DNA of 64,000 bases. Source: Catenulispora sp. EB89 (GTDB taxonomy: Bacteria; Actinomycetota; Actinomycetes; Streptomycetales; Catenulisporaceae). The DNA lies in assembly GCF_041261445.1 (NCBI RefSeq), contig NZ_JBGCCU010000006.1:248001-312000 (forward strand), written 5' to 3'. The notes below the pieces were generated by a model that had not been told where the DNA came from, made no database searches, and saw only the letters and a list, made by a program, of their open reading frames with translations. The translations under genes and the position numbers were made by a program. Below are positions 32,396 through 40,327 of this stretch, in pieces; position 1 is the first letter of the stretch; each line of letters begins with the position of its first letter.

Positions 32396-33565
32396 TCAAG
32401 TAACAGCGGAAGCCGGCGGCGGCGCCGTCGAATCCCGGATCACCACGTGCGTCCCGACGTGCCGGGTGTCGGTCGGGCCGTCGGACTCCCCGCGCAGCGC
32501 GACCGCCAGCCGCACCGCTTCCCGTCCCATCTGCTCCAGCGGCAGGTGCACGGTGGTCAGCGTCGGCGTGACCTCGGCGGCCAGCGGGATGTCGTCGTAG
32601 CCGACGACTGACACGTCCTGCGGAACCCGCAGCCCGGCCTCGCGCAGCGCCTGCATGGCGCCGACGGCGACGCCGTCGTTCGCGCCGAAGACCGCGGTGA
32701 ACTCCCCGGCCGAACCGTCACGCAGCAGCTGGGCGGTCCGCTCGTAGCCGAAGCGGCGGCTGAAGGTGCCCGGCTGGACCAGCCGCTTGTCGACCTCCAG
32801 CCCCCGGCTGGCGTGCGCGCGCCGGAATCCGGCCACGCGCGCCTGGTGGACCGACAGCTGTTCGGGCCCGCCGACGTACAGGATCCGCCGGTGCCCGAGC
32901 CCCAGCAGATACTCCGTGATCGCGTGCGCGCCGCCGGTGTTGTCGTAGTCGACCACGCCTGCCGGGGCGCCGGACTCCAGCGCAGGCCGTCCGCACAGCA
33001 CCAGCCACGAGCCCTCGCGGTTCAGCGCTCGCGCGCGGTCGGCGAGCTTGCGCCGGTAGGCGGGGTCGTCGACACCGCCGCCGACCAGGATCACGGCGTC
33101 CGCGCGCTGCTCGTGCAGGGCGTCGATGAGGTCCAGCTCGCCGCCGACCACGCCGTAGGTGCTGCACACCAGGCACAGCTTCCCGTCCTCGGCGGCCTGG
33201 CGCTGCACGCCGTGCGCGATGAACGTGTAGAAGGGGTCGATGATGTCCTGGACGATGATGCCGACCGTGCGGGTCCGGGAGCCGGCCAGCGCGCGGGCGT
33301 GCGCGTTGACCACGTAGCCCAGCGTGCGCACGGCCTGCTCCACCTTGCGGCGGGTCTCGGCGGCGACCGGGTAGTTGCCGTTCAACACCCGGGAGACAGT
33401 GGCGGTGGACACCCCCGCTGCTTCGGCGACCTCCTGGACGGTGGCGCGCTTGGGGCCGGCGGTCTCCCGCGGCGTCCGTGGCGCCCGTGGTGTCCGCGAC
33501 GGTTTGCCCTGCGGCGTCGGCACCCTGACCGCTCCTCTCGTCCTGCTCTTCGGCTGTGGCCTCAC
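32396..33565 (-). CDS. LacI-family regulator of the polysaccharide-lyase locus
   Basis: A basic Arg/Pro/Thr-rich N-terminal extension of about 38 residues precedes the helix-turn-helix (TVQEVAEAAGVSTATVSRVL, NGNYPV). The effector domain follows (DIIDPFYTFIAHGVQRQAAE, GANDGVAVGAMQAL, VVGYDDIPLA). GTG 33565 overlaps the stop of the dehydrogenase gene as GTGA, supporting this start and translational coupling. Imperfect and perfect GTAAGCGCTTAC sites lie at 34669, 34794 and 42107, around the genes this cluster would control; assigning them to this protein is inference from proximity. Confidence 0.92.
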   Translation of the reverse strand: MRPQPKSRTRGAVRVPTPQGKPSRTPRAPRTPRETAGPKRATVQEVAEAAGVSTATVSRVLNGNYPVAAETRRKVEQAVRTLGYVVNAHARALAGSRTRTVGIIVQDIIDPFYTFIAHGVQRQAAEDGKLCLVCSTYGVVGGELDLIDALHEQRADAVILVGGGVDDPAYRRKLADRARALNREGSWLVLCGRPALESGAPAGVVDYDNTGGAHAITEYLLGLGHRRILYVGGPEQLSVHQARVAGFRRAHASRGLEVDKRLVQPGTFSRRFGYERTAQLLRDGSAGEFTAVFGANDGVAVGAMQALREAGLRVPQDVSVVGYDDIPLAAEVTPTLTTVHLPLEQMGREAVRLAVALRGESDGPTDTRHVGTHVVIRDSTAPPPASAVT

Positions 33566-34632
33566 GCCAACCTGTCCAGCTGGTCGGGAAGCACCTCATA
33601 CCGTAGTGGCAGACCGGCTACGTACCGTTCCACCTCTTCCACCGCCAGGCGCCCCAAGCGCAGCACCTCGCCGCCGAGCGCGCCGGCGATGTGCGGGGTC
33701 AGGAAGACGTTCGGCAGCGTGAACAGCACCGATTCCGGCGGCAGCGGTTCGGCTTCGGTGACGTCCAGGACGGCGTCGATCCGACCGGAAACGAGTTCGG
33801 CGGTGAGCGCCGTCTGGTCGACGATGCCGCCGCGCGCGGTGTTCACCAGGACGGCGCCGTCGGGCATCAGGGCCAGGCCGCGCGCGTCGAGCATGCGGCG
33901 GGTCTCCGGGGTCAGCGGGGCGTGCAGGCTGACCACGTCGCTGGCGGCCAGCAGCTCCTCCAGCGAGGTCAGGCGCACGCCCGGGTCGGCGGTCAGCTCG
34001 CCGGCACCGTAGGGGTCGTAGATCAGCACGTCCGCGTCGAGCACGTCGCGCACCAGGCGCACCACCTTGCGGCCGATGCGGGAGGCGCCGACGACGCCGA
34101 CGGTCATCCGGTGGGTGCCGATCGGGCTGATGCCGTCCAGGTTGCGGTGGGTGCCGTCGGAGGAGCGCAGGCCGCGCCGGTAGCGGGCGGCGGCGGTGAA
34201 GGCGCGCTTGGCGCCCAGGATGATCGCGGCCAGCGTGTACTCGGCGACCGGGACGGCGTTCGCCTCGGCCGCCGAGCAGACCCGCACGCCGCGGGCGAAG
34301 GCCTCCGGCGCCATCAGGAACTTCACGGTGCCGGCGGCGTGCACCACCAGGCGCAGCCGCGGCGCGGCGGCGAGCAGGTCGGCGTCGATGCGCGGCGAGG
34401 ACCACGACGTCAGCAGGACCTCGGTCCCGGCCAGCGCGGCCGCGAACGCCGGCTCGGCCAGGCTCGGGACGTCGCCGCCGGGCAGGATGCTCGCGGTCGC
34501 GGCCAGGCGCTCGCGGCTCTCGGCGTCCAGTACCAGCGCGGATTCCTCGGCGGTCACAGCCAGAAGCAGGGTCGGACGGTCCGGCGCGAGGGCCGGGGCC
34601 GGGAAGTGCGCGGCCGTGTGGGACGTGGTCAG
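33562..34632 (-). CDS. D-2-hydroxyacid dehydrogenase family protein, probable CTG start
   Basis: NAD-binding motif VGVVGASRIGRKVVRLV lies near the middle, with the C-terminal catalytic region LVNTARGGIVDQTAL, then VLDVTEAEPLPP and LTPHIAGAL. Arg (NTARGG), Glu (TEAEP) and His (TPHIAG) of the D-isomer dehydrogenase triad are present. A strong GGAGGGGGAG at 34639-34648 is followed by ATC ATC CTG, with no ATG/GTG/TTG at useful spacing, so CTG 34632 is my preferred start. GTG 34674 is the nearest conventional codon but lies within an operator-like sequence. It is cotranscribed with the downstream LacI gene. A role in processing a uronate-derived keto acid fits the lyase locus but is inference. Confidence 0.85.
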   Translation of the reverse strand: MTTSHTAAHFPAPALAPDRPTLLLAVTAEESALVLDAESRERLAATASILPGGDVPSLAEPAFAAALAGTEVLLTSWSSPRIDADLLAAAPRLRLVVHAAGTVKFLMAPEAFARGVRVCSAAEANAVPVAEYTLAAIILGAKRAFTAAARYRRGLRSSDGTHRNLDGISPIGTHRMTVGVVGASRIGRKVVRLVRDVLDADVLIYDPYGAGELTADPGVRLTSLEELLAASDVVSLHAPLTPETRRMLDARGLALMPDGAVLVNTARGGIVDQTALTAELVSGRIDAVLDVTEAEPLPPESVLFTLPNVFLTPHIAGALGGEVLRLGRLAVEEVERYVAGLPLRYEVLPDQLDRLA

Positions 34633-34668
34633 GATGATCTCCCCCTCCGCAGTGTGTCGCTGGGGATG

Positions 34669-34680
34669 GTACACGCTTAC
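34669..34680. promoter_or_regulatory. LacI-type operator upstream of the dehydrogenase gene (imperfect)
   Basis: GTACACGCTTAC matches GTAAGCGCTTAC at 10 of 12 positions. It lies just upstream of the dehydrogenase ribosome-binding site and 125 bp from the site in front of the permease operon. It continues as CGCTTACTAC, identical to the sequence at 42112-42121. Confidence 0.5.
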
Positions 34681-34793
34681 TACAGTCTTGGCGCAAGACC
34701 ACAACGCCGGGAACTGCGAGGAAACTACACGGATACCGGGGGGTTGACAGAGATGCAGCTCAGTCGAATACTCCTGTCCAGCTCATCACATTA

Positions 34794-34805
34794 GTAAGCG
34801 ATTAC
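34794..34805. promoter_or_regulatory. LacI-type operator upstream of the importer operon
   Basis: GTAAGCGATTAC differs from a perfect palindrome at one symmetric pair. It ends 15 nt before the TTG start of the first permease, so bound repressor would block transcription or leader formation. Confidence 0.6.
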
Positions 34806-34820
34806 CGGCGGGAGAGCACG

Positions 34821-35885
34821 TTGACCGAAATACGCGCCGCGGACCGCCCGGCTCCCAGATCCGTGCCTGACGTGCTTGACCAGGCCGCAGTCGGCGGCCG
34901 TCCCGGCGTCCGTCCCCACGTCCGTTCCTGGCGCGGCCGGCGGACCGCGAGCACCGCCGCACGCCCCTCGCTAACCCTCTGGCAGCGGATCAAGCGCGAC
35001 AAAGTGCTGCTCGCCCTGATGCTCCCGGGCTTCCTGTACTTCGCGGTCTTCAGCTACGCGCCGCTGTTCGGCTATCTGGCCGCGTTCGAGGACTACCAGC
35101 CGTACACCGGCTTCGTCCACAGCACGTGGGTGGGCCTGCAGAACTTCACGGACCTGTTCGCCGACCAGGCGTTCTGGTCCGCGCTGACCAACACCTTCGT
35201 CATCAGCCTGATCCAGCTGATCCTGTTCTTCCCGGCGCCGATCGGCCTGGCGCTGCTGCTGAACTCGGTGGCCTCCGGGCGGATCCGCAAGTTCGTGCAG
35301 AGCGTGGTCTACCTGCCGCACTTCATCGGCTGGGTGGTGATCGTCTCCATCTTCCAGGAGGTGCTGGGCCCGACCGGCGCGGTGCAGCACATGATGTCGT
35401 CGGTCGGCCTGCCGCGCTTCGACTTCATGTCCGACCCCGGGTTCTTCCCGTGGCTGGTGGCGATCCAGGCGATCTGGAAGGACTGCGGTTGGGGCACGAT
35501 CATCTTCCTGGCCGCGCTGCTGTCCATCGACCAGGGGCTCTACGAGGCCGCGGCGGTCGACGGCGCGGGCCGCTGGCGCCGCTTCCGCAGCGTCACGCTG
35601 CCGGGGATCATGCCGGTCGTCATCCTGCTGCTGATCCTGCGCCTGGGCACGATCCTGTCGGTCGGCTTCGAGCAGATCCTGCTGCAGCGCGACACCGTCG
35701 GCGCCAAGGCCGGCGAGGTCCTGGACACCTATGTGTACTACCACGGCGTGGCCACCCAGCAATGGGGCACGGCCGCGGCGGCCGGCCTGATCAAGGCCGT
35801 CGTGGGGCTGGTGTTGGTGCTCGGCGCCAACAAGCTCGCGCACCGCTTCGGACAGGAAGGGATCTACAGCCGTGGCGACCGTTGA
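34821..35885 (+). CDS. sugar ABC importer permease, LplB/YteP type
   Basis: After a basic, Pro-rich cytoplasmic N-terminus (about 60 residues) come six membrane helices beginning VLLALMLPGFLYFAVFSYAPL. The EAA loop is YEAAAVDGAGRWRRFRSVTL, the contact site for the ATPase. The sequence type (GYLAAFEDYQPYTGF, QRDTVGAKAGEVLDTYVYYHG) is that of LplB-like permeases importing oligosaccharides. It starts at TTG 34821 with GGGAG upstream. It overlaps the next permease by 14 nt. No ATPase gene is in the locus, so a shared MsiK-type ATPase is expected, as in other actinobacterial CUT1 importers. Confidence 0.93.
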   Translation: MTEIRAADRPAPRSVPDVLDQAAVGGRPGVRPHVRSWRGRRTASTAARPSLTLWQRIKRDKVLLALMLPGFLYFAVFSYAPLFGYLAAFEDYQPYTGFVHSTWVGLQNFTDLFADQAFWSALTNTFVISLIQLILFFPAPIGLALLLNSVASGRIRKFVQSVVYLPHFIGWVVIVSIFQEVLGPTGAVQHMMSSVGLPRFDFMSDPGFFPWLVAIQAIWKDCGWGTIIFLAALLSIDQGLYEAAAVDGAGRWRRFRSVTLPGIMPVVILLLILRLGTILSVGFEQILLQRDTVGAKAGEVLDTYVYYHGVATQQWGTAAAAGLIKAVVGLVLVLGANKLAHRFGQEGIYSRGDR

Positions 35886-36783
35886 TGTGGACGCGAAACT
35901 GATACGCGGCACCGGCCGGCCGCCGTGGATGGAGCGGCCGAGCCGGCTGGGACGCGGTGGGAAGATCCTGGCGGTCGCGCTGATCACCGTCGTGGTGGTC
36001 TACCCGTTCCTGGCGGTGGTGGCCACCAGCCTGTCCTCGGAGTCCGACATCGCGGCCTCCGGCGGGCTGGTGATCTGGCCCTCGCACCCGACGTTCGACG
36101 CGTACCGCTACGTCTTCAGCGGCGGCATCGTCTCGCAGGCGCTGTGGATCAGCTTCCTGGTCACCGTCGTCGGCACGGCGCTGAGCATGGCGGCCACGAT
36201 CGGGATGGCGTACGGGCTGTCCCGGCGCGGCGTGGTCGGCGGCCGGTTCTTCCTGGCCACCGCGCTGTTCACGATGCTGTTCACGCCCGGCGTCATCCCG
36301 ATGTTCCTGACCGTGCAGAAGCTCGGGCTGTACAACACCCTGGCCTCGCTCGTGGTGCCCAGCCTGGTCAGCGCCTTCAACCTGGTGGTGCTGCGCTCGT
36401 TCTTCATGAACCTGCCGGCCGAACTGCTGGACGCGGCCCGGATCGACGGCCTCGGCGACTGGGGCATCCTGACCCGCGTGGTGCTGCCGCTGTCCAAGGC
36501 GGTGCTCGCGGTGGTGGCGCTGTTCTACGCGGTGTCCTACTGGAACGCCTTCTTCAACGCCCTGCTGTACCTGAACGACACCAGCAAGTGGCCGCTGGCC
36601 CTGGTGCTGCGCGGCCTGGTGATCGGCGGCGAGGCGACCAGCGCGGCCAACGAGGGGGTCGTGCCGCAGCAGGCGGTGCAGATGGCGGTGGTCGTGGTGA
36701 GCGTCGTGCCGATCGCCGCGGTCTACCCCTTCCTGCAGCGCTACTTCACCAAGGGCGTGCTCACCGGCGCCGTCAAGGGCTGA
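35872..36783 (+). CDS. sugar ABC importer permease, LplC/YtcP type
   Basis: Six membrane helices; the first is ILAVALITVVVVYPFLAVVA. It has the EAA-type loop LLDAARIDGLGDWGILTRVV (Ala/Asp variant) and the C-terminal YPFLQRYFTKGVLTGAVKG typical of the LplC group. GTG 35872 overlaps the preceding gene by 14 nt. Together with the upstream permease and the lipoprotein at 36869 it forms the membrane part of an oligosaccharide importer feeding the cytoplasmic lyase encoded next. Confidence 0.93.
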   Translation: MATVDVDAKLIRGTGRPPWMERPSRLGRGGKILAVALITVVVVYPFLAVVATSLSSESDIAASGGLVIWPSHPTFDAYRYVFSGGIVSQALWISFLVTVVGTALSMAATIGMAYGLSRRGVVGGRFFLATALFTMLFTPGVIPMFLTVQKLGLYNTLASLVVPSLVSAFNLVVLRSFFMNLPAELLDAARIDGLGDWGILTRVVLPLSKAVLAVVALFYAVSYWNAFFNALLYLNDTSKWPLALVLRGLVIGGEATSAANEGVVPQQAVQMAVVVVSVVPIAAVYPFLQRYFTKGVLTGAVKG

Positions 36784-36817
36784 GCCCGTTCCGCACCACA
36801 TCTGGCATCGCATCCCA

Positions 36818-36856
36818 CGACCGCACCCATCGACCGCACCCATCGACCGCACCCAT
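36818..36856. repeat. 13-bp tandem repeat, three perfect copies, in the leader of the binding-protein gene
   Basis: CGACCGCACCCAT is repeated at 36818, 36831 and 36844 and ends 12 nt before the ATG at 36869, with AAGGAGAA between. It is the only unusual feature of the 85-nt gap separating permease and binding-protein genes. Confidence 0.85.
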
Positions 36857-36868
36857 CGAAGGAGAAGC

Positions 36869-38566
36869 ATGCACACACCCACCAGCCTCGGCCTCGGGCG
36901 CCGCGGGTTCCTGCGCGGCGTCGGCGCCGCGGCGGCCCTGACCGCGGGCGGCTCCACGCTGGCCGCGTGCGGCAGCGGCAAGGCCGCGGCCGAGAACAAG
37001 GCCGGCAGCGCGGCGCAGGTCCAGCTGCCGACCTACACGCCGCTGAGCAACGGCCCGACGCCGGACCTGCCGGGCACCGACGCCGGCGTCCCGGCCGGCT
37101 TCTACAACTACCCGGCCTCGCCGACCGCCGCCTTCACCAGCCCGCCGCTGTCCGGCGGCAAGTTCTCGGCGATGACGCCGCTGTTCACCGCGCCGCCGCC
37201 GGGCCGGGGCTCGAACCCGGCGTGGCAGGCGGTGGAGAAGAAGCTCGGCGCGAGCGTGGACATCACGATGGTGGTCGGCGACGACTTCGACACCAAGCTC
37301 TCCACGCTGATCGCCGGCGGCGGCCTGCCGGACCTGATCCAGTACGACGGCCTCGCCGGCGTGCCGACCATCAGCAACCTGCCGCAGTTCCTGGACTCGC
37401 AGATCGCCGACCTCACGCCGCTGATCGGCGGCGACAAGGTCAAGGACTACCCGCACCTGGCGGCCATCCCGAAGGTGTTCTGGGAGCAGTGCACGGTCGC
37501 CGGGAGCCTGTACTTCATCCCGATCCCGCGCGGCATCAGCGCCGGCGCCGGACTCTACCGGCAGGACCTGTTCGCCGCCGCGGGCGTCACCAGCACCAAG
37601 GACATCAAGAACGCCGACGACTTCCTGGCCCTTCTCAAGGAACTGACGAACCCGGGCAAGGACCGGTACGCGCTGGCCGGCAACGCGGGCAACGGCGGCT
37701 ACTCCGGCGCGATCTTCGAGCAGATCTTCGGGGTCCCGAACAAGTGGCGGGTCGACGGCGCCGGCAAGCTGACCGCGGACATCGAGACCGACGAGTTCAA
37801 GGCCGCGCTGGAGTTCATGGTGAAGGCGGCCAAGGCCGGCTGTTTCTATCCGGGCTCGCAGGGGTGGACCAAGGCCAAGATGGAGGACGCGTTCCAGTCC
37901 GGCAAGGCCGCGCTCGTCTACGACGGCCTGCCGGCGCTGTCCACCAGCGTGTGGGCCACCGCGCAGAAGATCGACCCGAACGCCAAGCTGATGCCGTTCG
38001 TCCCGTTCGGCGCCACCGGCGGCCCCGGCGTCGCCTGGCAGGACAACGTGGTCTTCGCCGGCACCATGCTGAAGAAGGCGGACCCGGCGAAACTGGCCGA
38101 GGTGCTGAAGATCGCCGACTTCCTCGCCGCGCCGTTCGGCACCGAGGAGTACCTGCTGAAGACCTACGGCGTCGAGGGCACCGACTACACGTTGGACGCC
38201 AACCACAACCCGGTGCAGACCGCGCAGGGCAAGAACGACTCGAACGTCACCTGGAAGTACGTCGCCGCGCCGCAGCTGGTCACCTACAACCCCGGTGTCA
38301 ATGCTCTGACGGACGCGGTGCACCAGGCCTACACCGAGCTCGTGCCGATCGCACTGGCGGACCCGACCGCGACGCTGTACTCGCCGACGTACGGCAAGCA
38401 GGGCGTCTCGCTGTACAAGGCGGTCTCGGACACCGTGACGCAGGTGATCGGCGGCCAGTCGAGCATGAGCGCGTTCGACAGCGCGGTGAAGACCTGGCGC
38501 GGCAACGGCGGCGACCAGATCCGCTCGGAGTTCGAGCAGGCCTACGCCGGCGCGCCGAAGAGCTGA
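36869..38566 (+). CDS. extracytoplasmic oligosaccharide-binding lipoprotein, LplA/YtcQ type
   Basis: The N-terminus combines a twin-arginine-like GLGRRGFLRG with a lipobox LAAC at about residues 31-34, so it may be Tat-exported and lipidated. The 565-residue size is large for CUT1 binding proteins and typical of the LplA group that binds oligosaccharides. Sugar-stacking aromatics are frequent, and TYNPGVNALTDAVHQAY and the C-terminal AFDSAVKTWRGNGGDQIRSE are characteristic of the group. It is third in the importer operon, followed after 15 nt by the polysaccharide lyase gene. A strong AAGGAGAA precedes ATG 36869. Confidence 0.93.
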   Translation: MHTPTSLGLGRRGFLRGVGAAAALTAGGSTLAACGSGKAAAENKAGSAAQVQLPTYTPLSNGPTPDLPGTDAGVPAGFYNYPASPTAAFTSPPLSGGKFSAMTPLFTAPPPGRGSNPAWQAVEKKLGASVDITMVVGDDFDTKLSTLIAGGGLPDLIQYDGLAGVPTISNLPQFLDSQIADLTPLIGGDKVKDYPHLAAIPKVFWEQCTVAGSLYFIPIPRGISAGAGLYRQDLFAAAGVTSTKDIKNADDFLALLKELTNPGKDRYALAGNAGNGGYSGAIFEQIFGVPNKWRVDGAGKLTADIETDEFKAALEFMVKAAKAGCFYPGSQGWTKAKMEDAFQSGKAALVYDGLPALSTSVWATAQKIDPNAKLMPFVPFGATGGPGVAWQDNVVFAGTMLKKADPAKLAEVLKIADFLAAPFGTEEYLLKTYGVEGTDYTLDANHNPVQTAQGKNDSNVTWKYVAAPQLVTYNPGVNALTDAVHQAYTELVPIALADPTATLYSPTYGKQGVSLYKAVSDTVTQVIGGQSSMSAFDSAVKTWRGNGGDQIRSEFEQAYAGAPKS

Positions 38567-38581
38567 GGACGGACCGCCTTC

Positions 38582-40327
38582 ATGCAGCCGCTCATGCGGG
38601 AAGCGATATTCGAGGAACCGCTCGTACGCTACGAGCGGTTGCTCCGCCGACGGACCGAGGTCGCCGAGACCCGGCTGGACCTTGACGTGTCGGACGAGGC
38701 ACGCACCACCTTGAGCTACGCGCGGCTGCGGACGCTGGCGTTGGCACAGGACGGCGCGGCCACCACAGTTGTAGACGCCCTGCGCTTCCTGCATGAGAAG
38801 GCCTACCGCCCCGACGCCGAGGAGACCGGCAACTGGTGGCACTGGGAGATCGGGACGCCGCGCATCCTGCTGGACATCTGTGTCCTGCTGCGCGCCGAGA
38901 TTCCCGAGGCGGACCTCGCCGACTACCTCGCGACGGTGCGGCGGTTCTGCCCGGACCCCGACCGGCGGACCAAAACCGGTGCGCGGTCACCGTCTTCGCC
39001 GGTCACCGAGACCGGCGCGAACCGCACCGACAAAGCCCTGATCGTGGCGCTGGCCGGGCTGCTCGCGGGCGATTCCGAGCGGGTGGCGCTGGCGCGCGAC
39101 GGCTTGTCGAGCCTGTTCCAGTACGTGACGTCCGGCGACGGCTTCTACGAGGACGGCTCGTTCATCCAACACGACACGGTCGCGTACACCGGATCGTACG
39201 GCGTGGTGTTGCTGACCTCGGTCGCCGAGATCCTGGCACTGCTGCACGGTTCGCCCTGGGAGGTCACCGGCCCCGGGGTGTCAGTGGTCTTCGACGCGGT
39301 CGAGCGGTCGTTCCTGCCGTTCCTGTTCGAGGGCCGGATGATGGACGCGGTGCGGGGCCGGGCCATCGCGCGGCAGCATTCGCGGGACCTGGACATCGGC
39401 GCGGCGACGCTCGACGCGATCCGGCTGCTGGCGGACAGCGCTCCCGCCGAGTACGCCTCGCGGTGGCGCGAGCTGCGGCGACCGGACGGGTTTCGGGTGT
39501 TCGGCGCGATGGACCGCGTGGTGCATCACCGACCGCGCTGGGCCGCCGCGCTGTCCCTGTCCTCGGAACGCGTCGCGCGCTACGAGTGCGGCAACGGCGA
39601 GAACCTGCACGGCTGGTACACCGGCGACGGCATGCTCTCCATCTACGACCTCGACGATCCGGGCCACTACACGGACGAGTACTGGCCGACGGTCGATCCG
39701 TACCGGCTGCCCGGGACGACGGTCGACACGCGGCGCCGCGAAGACGTCGGGCGCGGTTCGGGACAGGGCACCGGCGCGATCATGGCACCGAACCGGATCG
39801 CCGGCGGGAGCCCGGTCGAGGGCGGGTTCGGTACCGCGGAGCTCGACCTCTACGGCGAGGGCAGCACGCTGCGCGCGCACAAGACGTGGCACTTCCTCGA
39901 CGACGCCGTGGTGGCGCTCGGGACGGACATCTCGTCCTCCGACGGCCGCCGGATCGAGACGATCGTGGAGAACCGGAATCTGCGTACGGACGCGGGCCGG
40001 CGGTTCGTCGTGGACGGCGTTCCACAGAACCCTGAGTTGGGCGTGGAGCGGCGGTACCTCGGCGTGCAGTGGGCTTATCTGGAAGGCGTCGGCGGCTACG
40101 TGTTCCCCGGCGGCGCCGATCTGGTGTCGCTGCGCGAGGAGCGCGCGGGGACCTGGCACGCGATCGACGTCGGGGCCTCCACGGCGGGCGACGAGGTCGA
40201 GGTTCGGCGGATCTTTCACACCTTGTGGCTCGATCACGGTGTCTCGCCGCGAGGGGCCGGATACATGTACGTGCTCCTGCCGGGAGCCAGCGAAGAGGGG
40301 ACGGCCAGACGTGCTGCTCAGCTTTGA
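38582..40327 (+). CDS. family 8 polysaccharide lyase, cytoplasmic, lacking the C-terminal domain
   Basis: The PL8 fold (alpha-toroid plus beta-sandwich) is recognisable from NWWHWEIG (84-91), GSFIQHDTVAYTGSYG, RGRAIARQ, NGENLHGWYTGDGM and DEYWPTVDPYRLPGTT. The catalytic Asn147, His197 and Tyr206 are spaced 50 and 9 residues apart, exactly as in hyaluronate/xanthan lyases (for example Asn349, His399, Tyr408 in the pneumococcal enzyme). Unusually there is no signal peptide and the protein stops at 581 residues, without the usual C-terminal domain. It therefore probably cleaves imported uronic-acid oligosaccharides inside the cell. The substrate (xanthan-, hyaluronan- or chondroitin-like) is not determinable. 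Its 3' end overlaps the next gene by 17 nt. Confidence 0.92.
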   Translation: MQPLMREAIFEEPLVRYERLLRRRTEVAETRLDLDVSDEARTTLSYARLRTLALAQDGAATTVVDALRFLHEKAYRPDAEETGNWWHWEIGTPRILLDICVLLRAEIPEADLADYLATVRRFCPDPDRRTKTGARSPSSPVTETGANRTDKALIVALAGLLAGDSERVALARDGLSSLFQYVTSGDGFYEDGSFIQHDTVAYTGSYGVVLLTSVAEILALLHGSPWEVTGPGVSVVFDAVERSFLPFLFEGRMMDAVRGRAIARQHSRDLDIGAATLDAIRLLADSAPAEYASRWRELRRPDGFRVFGAMDRVVHHRPRWAAALSLSSERVARYECGNGENLHGWYTGDGMLSIYDLDDPGHYTDEYWPTVDPYRLPGTTVDTRRREDVGRGSGQGTGAIMAPNRIAGGSPVEGGFGTAELDLYGEGSTLRAHKTWHFLDDAVVALGTDISSSDGRRIETIVENRNLRTDAGRRFVVDGVPQNPELGVERRYLGVQWAYLEGVGGYVFPGGADLVSLREERAGTWHAIDVGASTAGDEVEVRRIFHTLWLDHGVSPRGAGYMYVLLPGASEEGTARRAAQL

